This document shows, one piece after another, positions 47,087-59,250 of a stretch of DNA of 64,000 nt. How positions within the stretch are numbered: the stretch's first letter is position 1; every line of letters begins with the position of its first letter. The notes under the pieces are model-generated. The model searched no databases and was not told the origin of the DNA. It saw only the letters and a program-made list of their open reading frames with translations. Source of the stretch: Rusavskia elegans (taxonomy: Eukaryota > Ascomycota > Lecanoromycetes > Teloschistales > Teloschistaceae); the NCBI GenBank assembly GCA_011316305.1, contig SAUG01000034.1:62001-126000 (forward strand), written 5' to 3'. The position numbers and the translations under genes were made by a program.

Positions 47087-47267
47087 GACGAGCTCGTTAT
47101 CTATATAATAAAAATACCCTATAATATTATAGCCGTATCTTTACGGCTATACGGAATTCGTTATAATAATCTATATTAGAATTCCGTTACTATCTAATAG
47201 TTCGGACTACGTCTACGGCTATAGCTAGACTCGAATATAGCGTCATTTAATATATAGAGATATTATA

Positions 47268-48030
47268 TTTTAATAATTTACCATATTAATTTCGTTATCC
47301 CGTTCTATAAAACGAAGCGATACTATTAAAGCGATAATATTAAATATCTATAAAAGAAATAAAGGATTTTAAAAGCTATAGTTTATTTAAGGAAATATCT
47401 ACTTTATATAATATATAAACTATTTTGTAAATAAAATAGTTAAAGTTTTATTTATAATTATATATTTAGAAAAAGTAACCTTTAATTAAATATAGCTTTA
47501 TATAGAAGACTATTTTAATAATCCGGAAAATTAAAAGAAAAATAAATTATTCTAGATTTTTTATAATATTAGTAATTTAATTATAGCTATAAAAGAAACT
47601 ATCGGTAATAATAATAAAAATAGAATAATAAAAAGAAAATTAATAGTTTTAAAGTAGTAGAAGTCGGTAGCTATTTATACTATTTAGTTTAGAACTTTAG
47701 TTTATAAAACGAACTAGGAAGATTTAGTTCTAAAAGTTTACTTTAATAAAAAATTAAATAATAGAGTTAAAGAAATTATAGTTATAATCGAAGAACTAAA
47801 TTTACTAGCGGTACTAATTAAACTAGCGATAAAAACAAATATTAGATAGTATAAATAATATATAGATAAATAGATATTTAGTAAAAAATCCGCTAAAAGA
47901 TAACCTAGAGGAAATTTAATAGAACTCGATACTACCGAAACTAAAAAATCGCGAACTAAAATTTATTACTCGTATAGAAAGACGGGATACCTTAAAAAAA
48001 ATTTTTAACTAAAAAAATAATAGAAGTAAC
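47268..48030 (+). pseudogene. L copy 2 internal region, first part (Gag-like)
   Basis: A broken plus frame rich in Lys and Glu ends near 47960-48010 with Y-x2-S-x-K-x-G-Y-LKKN, a possible decayed zinc knuckle. It continues after the hAT element at 51265-52698 and aligns in reverse with 744-3287. No reverse transcriptase was seen. Confidence 0.42.
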
Positions 48031-51000
48031 TAGATTGGCCGTCGGGTCGGATTATTTTAGAATTCGATTCGATTCGGTTCCGGATCGAATCTAGGAACTC
48101 GGGTTTAATTTTCTAAAACCGCTAAAATCTCTTTTTTTATATTATAATACTAAAAAACTTCTAGTTTTAGTATATAGTTATATTATAATATTAATACTTT
48201 AGATACTAGTTAGATAAACGTTGATTTTTTACTATTAAATAGTAAATAATAATTAAGTTAATATTTCTATATTTATATTACTTTTCTATATTATTTAATA
48301 TCTAAATATAAATCGGATTAATTTTAAATCTTTAAAATTAATATAAAATATCTGATTTTTTAGTTAATCTTTATTTATCCGTTTTCCAGATCGATACGTC
48401 TAGCGAGATTTTAGAAAACGAATTCTTTCTAAATAAAATCTATCCTAACTAGTCTATATACCAGACGGCGAGCCGATCGATAAATATTATATTATTTAAA
48501 TTTAATTTATTATATAAAAAGTAAAAATAGATTATTAAAAATATAGCTAATAAAATTTAAGCCGATTATCTAATACTAGTTTTTCGGAACTATAATAGAT
48601 ATATTTATTAGAATTTGAATTACTATAAAAAGTTCGAATATTAGTAGTCTAGTACTTTTATAGCTACTAGTATTAAAAATAGAATCTATAAAATTATAGT
48701 TAATTTTTTCTAGTCGAGAAAAGTTATAGAATATATAAAGTCGAAATAGTAGTATATATTCTACTAGATAGCTTTAATAATAGATAGTTTCTCTAAAATT
48801 ATATATAAAAACTATTCTAAAAATTTTAACTATTTTATAGTTTCTGCTTTTTTTTAATATATTTACTATAAAGAAATACTTTAATATTTTAGTTTATTAA
48901 AGAATTAAGCGACGTAGTTTATAGTCTTTTATTAAAGTAATATTTATCCGCGTAAGTAGCTAAAGGTAATAAAAAGAGGTAATATAAAGCTTATTTTAAT
49001 TATAGAAAAAAAGCTATATTAAAATCGATTCTACTTTCGACTAAATCGTATAGAACTAATATCTATATAAAACTTTCTTAGATTTAAATCTACTAGTTCG
49101 AACTATTAAAAATAAGAGATTTAGGTAACTACTATAAATACTTCGTTTAAATATAAAGTTTATCGGCCGTATATAATTTATATAAATAGTTTTTAACGGC
49201 TATAAAACTATCCGCGAATAAATTAAATCTAATTTAAAAATCTTAGAACGTATTTCCTTTATATCAGATATCTAATTAAATCTATAAAAGGTCGCGTATT
49301 TAAAAGTACTCGTATACTAGATTAATATTTAGTTATAATTTTAGATATATCTAATTAAATTTATATTTCTTTTTATTAATTATTCTAGCTATTTATAGTA
49401 CTAGGAACTATTAAAACTTTTAGAATCTTTCTAGTTTAAGTAGAAGCTTCTAAGTATTATTATCGATAATACCAATTCTATTAGTATATTAAAAGAAAAG
49501 TTTAAAAAGGTTTTTATTCGATTTAATAGCTAATAGAATCGAGCCTAAAATTTTTTACTTTATTTAAATTCTAGTTTATATAATTAATTTAATAGTTTAA
49601 AACTTTATTAAAACTATTAGATTATAAGTAATTAGCGACGATTTTATCAAAAAACTAGATAATAAATAAATTAGAAATATTAGTACTAGCCTATCTAATA
49701 TTATAAAAAAGATAATATATAAAAGTAATATAAATTTAGAAGTTTTAAAACTAATATTTATTTTAGACTCGTACTATTATAGTCTATATTTCTATCTTTT
49801 ATTAACGTAAATTTCGCTTTAAAGAAATCTAGAAAAGGATTAATCCTGATTTCTAATCTAGGAATATAATTTAAAATATTTATATTCGATAAAATTCGAC
49901 GTATTTTATAATTCGTCGGGTATATTAATTACGCTATTTCGATAATAAACTTATAGAAAAGAATTAAAAAAACCTATAAATATATAAAATTACCTTTAAT
50001 ATAGATAAATAGTAATTTCTTTCCTTTATAGATAGTATACTGCGGCTGTTTTATAAAATTATTTTATTAGTTTTAAAAACTATAGGCGTTAGAATTTATT
50101 TAATATTCCGATTTTATAATACTATTTTTAATTATCTTTTTAAAATAGAAAAAGTAGTTCGATTATCGAATTATATTAATAAAAAAATAATACTAATAGT
50201 TTATAATAATATTAATATAAAGTTTACGAAGTACTATTTTTATATTAAATATAAAAGTAAATTAATTTATAATCTTATAAATATTCTGGATCTTATAATA
50301 AAGTTTAGCTTTAATCGAAACTAAAATAAAGAAGATAACGACGAAGAAATAGAAAACTTTTTAAAGTATAAAAATAGGTATCGGATCGAGTTTAAAGAAT
50401 ATTTCTATCGATCTATTAAAATCTAAAACCCGCTATATAGAGGAAAATAAAATAATATAAAAGAGTAATATATTATAATTTTACTAATTAGTCTAAAATC
50501 TACTTTATCTATTATAAATAGTATTTTTTAAAAATTCTAGCGTCTTTAAATAGCTACTTCCGAAGCTAATTAATATCTTCGCGCTAATATTATCGAAAAT
50601 AATCTAAATTAGATATTTTAGAAAAATAATACTTTAAATTTTTTAAAACTAGCGTAGATAACTCGCGATATTCTTATTTATCTAATATTCTCGGTAGAAA
50701 TAAAATAGACTTTTAGTTTTATAAAAAGAGTTTATCGATAGGATTAAATCTAAATATTTCTAAAATATATAAAAAAGATAATAATAATTAAATACTATAA
50801 CCGTAATATAGGTTTAGAAATAAAAAAAGTTTTAAAAGAGCTGTAGAATATATATAATCGGATATAATTAGAAAATAGAATATTATTTCGGAAAAGGAAT
50901 TTTTTTAAAAAAAAATTAAAAAATATTTTAGATAAATTAAATTAAATACTCTTTAGTTTAGTATGAAATAAAATATATTACCGCTTTATATAATCTAAAC

Positions 51001-51256
51001 TACTTATTATAATCAATATATAATATTTAAAGTAATAATTATTTATAAAAACTATAGTATTCGACTATCTAATATAATTACGAGTTAGATTAAATCGGGT
51101 TCCTATTAGTTTCTATATTATAACTCGATTTAATTTTCGATTTTAACTTTAGAAACCGATCTATACTATTTAGCGGATCGGATCGAATCGATTCGTTAAA
51201 ACTCGAGTCGGGTTTCTAAAATACCGACGGGAACCCGTATCGAAGTAGCCAGTCTA
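48031..51256 (+). mobile_element. Complete hAT transposon, 3226 bp, perfect 8 bp TSD
   Basis: Begins TAGATTGGCCGTCGGGTCGG and ends AGTAGCCAGTCTA. The TSD GAAGTAAC is perfect (48023-48030 and 51257-51264). It is the long, formerly coding member of the family that supplies the small elements here. It is inserted in L copy 2 and RIP-dead. Confidence 0.92.
48400..50945 (+). pseudogene. hAT transposase remnant in the complete element
   Basis: It aligns over its length with 34100-36600. Near 50630-50760 a plus frame reads NTLNFLKLA, then TRDILIYLI and FIKRVYR, the hAT C-terminal dimerisation region. TAA and TAG stand where the family has Trp or Gln. It has more substitutions than the copy at 34 kb. 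Confidence 0.72.
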
Positions 51257-51264
51257 GAAGTAAC

Positions 51265-52698
51265 TAAATAATAATTTAAAGTAATAGAAAAATTATCCGA
51301 AGAAAAAGTTAGAAAATATATAATAGAAATCTTGATAGCCTATTATAATAATAATTATCTTATTTATCTATCGGATAAAAAAGAATTAGAAAAATATTCT
51401 ACGAAATTAAAAAAAGCGAAAAAAATAAAAAAACCGATTATAGAATTTAAACTATACAAAATAGAAAAATCTTTTACTATAGCGTTCAAAATCAAAATCG
51501 AAAATTACTAAATAATAGCTTTTATAAATAGAGAAAAAGAAAATAAAATTATAAAAAAATTATACGACCAGATTAAAGGATATATCTAGAAATAAATTTA
51601 ATTAGATAATAAAATCTTAGAAGTCGAAGTTAAAATAAAAAACGAAATTATTAAAATAATAAATTTTTTATTAATTAAAAGTCTGAAGTAATATATCTTT
51701 TTTAGAAATAAATAAAAAGAGTTAATTTTAGAAATACTAATATAAAAAAGTACTATAGATAGAAGATTATAATAGTAGATAATATACTTTTTCGTTTATA
51801 AAAACCTTTTATATAAAGAATTTAATATCGCTTTAAATACGAGCTACAAATAAGTTTAAAACTTAGATATAAAATTTAAAAAAAGAAGTAAAATATAAAA
51901 AAAAAAACCTGAAAGAAATACTACTATCTATTATAATAACTAGCGATAAAGTATAAAAAAAGCTAGAAAAAAATTTAAGAACTATAGATAGATTATATTA
52001 AAAAATCCACTAGATTATAGTTAAAGAAATAAAAAACATCGAATATAATTCTATCTAGATATACGATTTGAATATAGAAGTATAAACGCTAGATTCTATA
52101 CTAAACGTTTAACTAAAGGACGAAATATTCGACTAGTTTCTATCTTTATTTTTATAGAATAAAATAGTAGCTAAAAAATCAAAGTTAGTAGAAATTTTAG
52201 AAAATCTAGACGTAATTAATAATATAGATATATAACGAAGAATTTATTAAAGAAACTAGAATAAAGTAACGTAATTTTTTACTAGATATTTTTTTACATA
52301 TTAGACGTTCCTAATAACTAAAAGAAGTTAAACTTTTTTAGAAATTTATTAAGATTTTCCGAATTGAATTCGGGTAGAAATTTAATATATATCTTTTACG
52401 CGGCTAGTATAAAATCCCCGGTTAAATAGAAAGATATAGAATTATCGATTTTATCGAACCTTAATAAGACGTGCTATTTCTAGATAATAGAATTATTTTT
52501 TTTCTTTTCTAAAGCTTTAAAATATTATATAAAGCGAATTTATTTAGCGAATAAACGATAAAGATTCAACTCGCGCGTAGATAAATTATAACGAATTTCC
52601 TTTTAACGGAAATATAATAATTAAATTTCTTTATTTTTATTCGAGTATTCGGATATAATATCTTCGATTTTAATATAAAATTTAGTTTTTTCGGCTTC
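51265..52698 (+). pseudogene. L copy 2 internal region, second part
   Basis: It opens with a fairly long lysine-rich plus frame (EEKVRKYIIEIL, then KKELEKY) and decays into stops. Unlike most of the window it is purine-rich on the plus strand, in line with plus coding sense. Product not identified. Confidence 0.42.
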
Positions 52699-52706
52699 GA
52701 GATATT

Positions 52707-53165
52707 TAGACTGGCCGTCGAATCGGGTTTCGAATCCGGATTAATTAATTCGATCCGATTCGAATTAGATTAGACTAAAACGTAACCCGATCTAACCGGG
52801 TTTCGGATTTTAAATTATAATCTAATCCGACCCGCTAAAATTACTAAATTCTAATATAAAAGTATAAAGTTAGTATAACTTTTATATAAATTTACTAAAA
52901 AAAATTCTAATTAATTAACTATACTAACTAGAAAGATTCTAATTCGAGGAAATATATTATCTAAATATATAACTTTTATTAAAGTATTAAAAATATATTA
53001 TAGTAAATATATTTTATAGCCGGATCGAGTCTGAATTAGATTACTAAATAATCTAACCCGGGTTCGACCCGCTAAAATTCGAATTAGGTCCGGATCGGAT
53101 TACTAAATCGGATCGGATATCTGACGGACGGTTCGACGGAAATCCGACTTGAATCGACTAATCTA
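52707..53165. mobile_element. Small hAT-type element, 459 bp
   Basis: Begins TAGACTGGCCGTCGAATCGG and ends TCGACTAATCTA. TSD GAGATATT (52699-52706) and AAGATATT (53166-53173). Inserted in the L copy 2 internal region. Confidence 0.87.
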
Positions 53166-53525
53166 AAGATATTTCCTTATAGTAAAATTAGCAGCGATAC
53201 TAATACGTAAAAAAATTAAATTTTATAGATTTTTTTAGATATAAAAATATTATAAAACTTTTAAAATTTTATATATTTTCTATAAATATCGATATCCGGA
53301 AAATTTTTATAAATTTTAGATAAATCGCGACAATAACGACTATAAAGAAAAAAATATTTTTTTTTCTATATTAAATATATTAGTAGAGTCTAAAATAAGA
53401 AATACGACGACGTATAATAAGAGTTTCGGAAAATAAAAAAATAAAAAAAAAGAGACGGAAAGAATAGACGAATTAATATCTCGTAGTTAATTAATATTAG
53501 ATAAAGAATATTATAGAAAAGGCTA

Positions 53526-53928
53526 TATTATATCTATAATTCTATAGAAGTATTTTTATTTATTATTTAGATAAATAGACTAATAATTTAGTCTAGTTAA
53601 AACCGTTAGAGCCGTAGAGCCGCCCCCGTTTAATAGGTCGGTCCTATCGGATATATCGGCTCTTTTATTATATATATCGCTTTTTATTTCTATTAGATAA
53701 CTTCTTTCGTGAATTATTAATATAATTACTAAAAACTGACCTATTTTTCTTTTATAATTATCTATATAAAAAAGATATTTCGTAATATTATAATCGTATC
53801 TTTACGGCTATTTAAAATTAGTTACGATAATTTATACTATAATTCCTTTACTATTTAGTAGTTCGTACTACGCCTACGGCTATAGCTAGATTCGAACGCA
53901 ACGCCTTTTGATATATAGAAACGTTACA
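53526..53928 (+). repeat. L copy 2 right LTR
   Basis: Begins TATTATATCTATAA and ends AACGTTACA, preserving the original terminal CA. It aligns with the split left LTR and, in reverse, with 334-743. Confidence 0.75.
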
Positions 53929-53933
53929 AGAAC

Positions 53934-54483
53934 TTTACTAATATATAACTAATATTTTTAGAATGTTTTGAAATTTATTAGAAAAAAATCGAAGTAGATA
54001 ATTATAAATATATCGAGATATTTTTCAAATGAATCGTTTATTATATTTTAATATATTTTCGGAGTATTTATAAATCGAAATAGTATAATTATATATCAAT
54101 AATATTAATAATATATATAGAAAACTATTTTTCGTTTTTTTCCGGCTTTTATTTATATAAGATTATATATTTTTTAAAAGTCGGATTTAGTAGATAATCG
54201 TATTTTAGATTATTTACTATAAAATTCGTATATATTGAAAAATAGATATCCGTTTTATTAATTATAATATCGTTTAGTTTTTAGTAATCGGTATATAGAC
54301 GGAATATTCTATTTTGTATACTATACTAAATAATATATATAAAACGTCGTTATTTGATTCTCTATATAATATCTAATTACTAAAGCGTACTATCTAGTTA
54401 AATACTATTTTATTCTATTAAAAATATAAACGAAAATATTTAATAATTTAAATTTCGTTCGAAATTCTAAAGATAAAATAAAT
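53934..54483 (-). pseudogene. G-a pol/gag junction segment with deletion
   Basis: 53934-54310 aligns with 29830-30210 of G-b (reverse-transcriptase side). 54330-54480 aligns with 42340-42470 (gag side). About 2 kb of G-b lying between these is absent, so G-a has an internal deletion near 54325. Confidence 0.55.
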
Positions 54484-54698
54484 TATAGAATTTTAAGTTG
54501 ATTTACTATAACTATAGAAAAGTAAAGCATTTATATATATAAGCATTCCCACGCTAAATTTATATTCGTTTCTATATCCGTTCTAGCGATTAGCGACCGG
54601 ATTAGTTAGTATCCGAATTTATATATAACTATATAATCTAAATATATATTCTATAACATTTTAAACCGTTTATATAATTTAGAACCCTAACTACTATA
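54484..54698 (-). repeat. Gypsy-2 3' LTR
   Basis: Contains TGATTTACTATAACTATAG and ends AACTACTATA. It aligns with 61699-61912. Confidence 0.82.
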
Positions 54699-57600
54699 CT
54701 CTGTCCTTTCTAAATAAGACGTAGGGGGGAAGTAAATATTCTCTAAAGCTAAATAGTAATAGATATAAAACTATAATTAATAATAATAAATAAAATAAAG
54801 CGAGAAGTAAAATTTTACTTTTATACGATTTATATAGAAGTAAACAAATATATAAATAGAAGCTCGCTATCGATTACTATAACTTCGAACTTTATAATTC
54901 TCGAAGTTTTTCCTTTAATAATATTATCGAATATCTACTTTATTAATTGTAATAAAAACTATTATAATATACCGTACCTAACTCGGCGGCGGTTAGAATT
55001 GTTATAAAGTCTTTATATAATAATCTATAGTAAACGAATAAAGTAGTAATAATTAATCGTAGTAGTAAATACCATTTTTATATAATATTAGAAACTATAA
55101 ATTAGATATATTCGATAAAAGTATTATTTATATAATATATTAGTAGTTCTATTAATTTATATTCAAAAACATTACCTTTCTAAATAATTTCCGGCGTTAA
55201 AATATCGAGATTTATATAGGATTTTTCGGTAAATTTAGCCGATTTATTAAAATTATATACTTTTAAAAGCTTAATACCTTCTTTATATAAATAAGTCGTC
55301 CTTTAGATATATACGAATTACTTTTTTTAAAGTAATTAACTTTCTTCTAGCTATATAGAATTTAATCGAGTAAGCTTTAAAGCTTTTATACTAGCGATAT
55401 TACCCGTCCTTTCGTATATTATATAAATATATAATAGAAATTCGGAGGTATATATAGTAACTATTTATAGAAATACCGCTAAAATAAATATCTATATTTT
55501 TTCTTATATAGATCGCAGTCTATAGTTAGTATAGAACTTTTATTACAAGTATAAATCCCGTAATCTTCTAGAAAACGAGCGGGTATAAAAGCTAGAAGCC
55601 GTATAGACGATAATTTTCTACCGCTTCTTCCTATTCCGCTATAGCTGCGTCGATCGTTATTAAAGCGAATTATAAACTATAACGTTTTTCCGCCCGACTT
55701 CCTATAAAATAATAGAAGCTTCGATTCTTTAATTTTATCTTTCTAGTCTACTATTAAAAATTCTAATAAATCTAGATATAAGGATAAACTTTCTATAATT
55801 TAAACCGAGACTTTATTAGCGAATATAATTAAAAGAAAAAAGGCTAGTAGTCGTCCGTTAGTTAAATTTCTATTATATATATTAAAGGTTATAAATTCGT
55901 TTAATTATATATTTTTATTAGATATCGATTATATATAATTAGAATTTTTATTCGGCTCTATATCTTTTTAGAGATTATTTTTTTTTTCCTTTATATCTTC
56001 GGATCTAGAGAGTATACTATCTTTACCGGCTATTTCTATTAACGCCCGCGTAGTTTACCGTAATATTTACTATATATAAATCCTTAAAGTATAGTATATA
56101 GTAGTTTAATATTAAATAAATCGGCTTTAGAACGAGAAGAAATATAAATATATAGACTTCGACTTTACTAATAAAGATCGTTCTAGTTTTTAATAGGAAC
56201 TTCGGCTTTATTAAAAGCGGTAAATATATTAAAACTAGAAAGTAATAGATAATTATTTAGACTTCGGCGTAGCTATATTTAAAGTACGATAATTATATTA
56301 TAAATAGCGGCTCTATTATATTTTAACTTTATACTAGAATATAAGGAAATTTAATTTACTAAATTTTTAATTTAAACTTTTCCGGTTACCGAATATATAT
56401 TATACGTATCTTAGAATAAAAGATTATATCTAAAGTTATTATTAAATCGTTATTAAATATTATTTCGAAAATTAGTAAAAAGTTCCGCTTTTAACATTAC
56501 TTTAAAATTATTTATATCTTTATTTACTCCTTATTCTATAGGATATTAACGAAAATAACATTTTTTTAAAATAAATAAAAGATAAAGATATTATATCTAA
56601 TTTAGAAATAAAGTATATTTTAACGTATACGAATATATAAAATAATTAATAAAACTAAAAATCTAACTAATTTTTCTCCTTTCTAAAAGTTTATATTTTA
56701 TTATCGCCTTTTTTATAGAGATTATTTTTAGATACAGGTCTAAATTTGGATAAATAATTATTATCTAGATTTTCCGCTAGCTTTAGTTTATAAGGTCTTT
56801 TTCGTTTACGCTTTTCGCCTGGCGAAGGCTGCTCTATAGTAATTTTCTTTAATTTTCTACGCCTATAAGATATTTTCTATCTAATAGTAATATTTCCTTC
56901 TATAAAATATTTTTTTATATAATTTCTACTAATTAGGTATTTATTAGCGGACTTAATAGAAAGTTTTAAAATATAAATATTAAAATTTTAGCTTAAATAG
57001 CCTTATATAAACTATATTAATTAACTTTAAACTTTAAAAATCATTTAATTTTAATTAAAACTATATTCCTTTTAATAAAGATATTATTTTTTATTTTCGA
57101 ATTCTAAAACTTTTTATTAGCTTTTACTCGTACTATTATATTTTTAAATACTTTAATTCGATCGCGTAAAAGGAACGGCGTAGAATCGATTCTTTTATTA
57201 TATTTTTCCGGAAAAGGGCTAGAAATATTAGTTAGTAGCGTCGGATTAATACTATAAAATAAATATAAAAAAAAGAATCTAGTAGTTATATATATATAAA
57301 TATATATAGCGAATAGAATCAGGTTTAAATAAAGGTCCTAAATTTTTTTCGACTGCCCGATATAGTATTTAGTAAATATTTTCCCGAGAATTCCGTTAAA
57401 TTTCAATAGCGCTATTTATTTATAGGTAATAAAGTATAGTACCTCGATATTTAACTTCTAGTAGGCGGTATACTTTATCTATAGCTAGAGTCTAAAGATT
57501 TATATCTCGATTAGTAATAATTTCTTTTAGAAAACTATAATTATAGTAGATCCGATAGATAATAAGTTCGGCTAGTATCTCTACTATTATATTTAGAAGC

Positions 57601-58739
57601 GACTAAACTATAGACTATCGGATGGTATAGATATTTATAGTTATAATCTATTTATTACTCTATTCGGTTTCTAGTAAAAAACTGATAAAATCGAATCTCT
57701 AGCGTTTAAAAAGATTTAATCTATCCTTTTAGATACTAGAGAGATATATTATATCCCGTTTGATATCGCGAGAGATAGTAGTAAACTAATATTCGGGGTA
57801 GCATTTAATATAATATTTAATATCTTTTTTTATTTCCGGCTACTAATATTTTATATAAATAATATCAATTAAATTTATAGAAATAGTGATTATATTATTT
57901 ATAGCTATAGTCTAGAAAGTTAATACGAGCCTATACTAGCGTATAGAATATTTAACTATTCTAAAGCGAGTCCCGGTATTATATTATATTATTTTTAACT
58001 AGAAAATAGTATTTATATTTTTCTAAAGTAATTTTCATTTTCGGATCGTTAAATAGAGTTCCGGATTCTATATAAATTCTAATAACGTCGTTAAATAAAA
58101 ACGTACGATTATTAATTTTATCGGTAAATAGCTAGAAGTTTCCTTTTCGACTTAATATATCCGCTACTATTATTTTACTATTCGGTTTATATTTAATATC
58201 GAATTTATATTCTCTAAACTTCGCGAGCTAGCGAGCGAGTCTTCTAGAAAGTTTAATAGTAGTTTTAAAATATTATAAACCTATATAATCCGTTTTAATA
58301 ACTATAGTTATTCTATTTTTAATATAGTAGCGCTACTACTATAGAGATCCTTTAATAGTAAAAAGTTCTTATTTATAGATAGCGTAATTACGTTCTATAG
58401 ATATAAAAATCTTATTTTCGAAAGTAATAGATAATTTAATATTATCGGTACTAATCTAATAGAGAATAGTACTCTATTTAAAGTCGGAAGTATCTATTTC
58501 GATAATAAAAGGTAGAGTAATATTAGGTTAAATAAATATTTTATCGTTTATTATAACGTTTTTAATTAGTTTATATATATTTTAAACTAAGAAATTTATT
58601 TGAATTAATTTATATTTTTTATTTTCCGAACCTTAGATTAATTTATAAAAAGGTCTATATATTAGAGCGAAATTTTCTATAAAATTCCGATAGTAAATAT
58701 ATAATTTTAAATAAAACCGTATATCGTATATTATCTATA
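54699..58739 (-). pseudogene. Gypsy-2 downstream pol region (RNase H, integrase) by position
   Basis: About 4 kb between reverse transcriptase and 3' LTR, read on the minus strand. Frames are broken throughout, and I could not place integrase motifs confidently. Moderate GC shows lighter RIP than in the G elements. Confidence 0.45.
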
Positions 58740-59250
58740 GCGACGGTTAGTCTTTAATAGCTTTTACTTTCGCTATATCTATACGAACTTTTCTATTACT
58801 AATAATATATCCGTAGAATTTAATATACTTCTAGAAAAATAAATACTTCGAAGGTTTCGCGAATAGTTAATTCTTTTTAAATACTTCTATAATAGCTTTA
58901 ATATACTATAGGTACTCCTCTTTATTCTTTAAATAGATTAGAATATTATTAAAGTAAATAACTATAAAATCGTCGAAAAACGGCCTAAATATATTATTTA
59001 TTATAGTTTAAAACGTTATAGATACGTTCGTTAATCTAATTAGTATAACTAAAAACTTATATTTACTAGATTTAGTATTAAAAGCTGTTTTCGTACGATT
59101 TTTTTTTAATAATATTAATCTACTAGTAACCGCTTATTAGATTAATTTTATTAAAGTACTTCGCTATCCCGATAGTATTTAAATAATTTTAAATTTTAAA
59201 TAATAGATATCAATTTTTTATAGTTATATTATTAAAGCCCCGATAGTTAA
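58740..59250 (-). pseudogene. Gypsy-2 reverse transcriptase remnant
   Basis: A minus frame reads RLTNVSITF, then FRPFFDDFIVIYFNNILIY and IKAIIEVFKKN. This is the Ty3/Gypsy palm, with YFDD changed to YFNN at 58945-58956. Stops replace likely Gln codons. Confidence 0.78.

Larger units (their letters stand above)
45850..47096. mobile_element. Element E, unidentified ~1.25 kb insertion in an L LTR
   Basis: Defined by where the left L LTR departs from and returns to the right LTR. It contains a two-unit ~225 bp direct repeat, then at least three ~165 bp tandem units ending in a GC-rich hairpin. The first half is much less RIP-altered than its surroundings. No coding frame, TIR or TSD was recognised. 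Confidence 0.5.
45606..47267 (+). repeat. L copy 2 left LTR, split by insertion
   Basis: 45606-45849 aligns with the first part of 53526-53928 and 47097-47267 with the rest. The interruption is element E. Confidence 0.7.
45606..53928 (+). mobile_element. L element copy 2, invaded by hAT elements
   Basis: Begins TGTTACGTCTATAA and ends AACGTTACA. TSD AAAAC (45601-45605) and AGAAC (53929-53933). The intact target is visible in G-b near 29818. Without the two hAT elements and the 1.25 kb insert in its left LTR it shrinks to about 3.4 kb, matching L copy 1. Coding sense appears to be plus. Confidence 0.82.
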
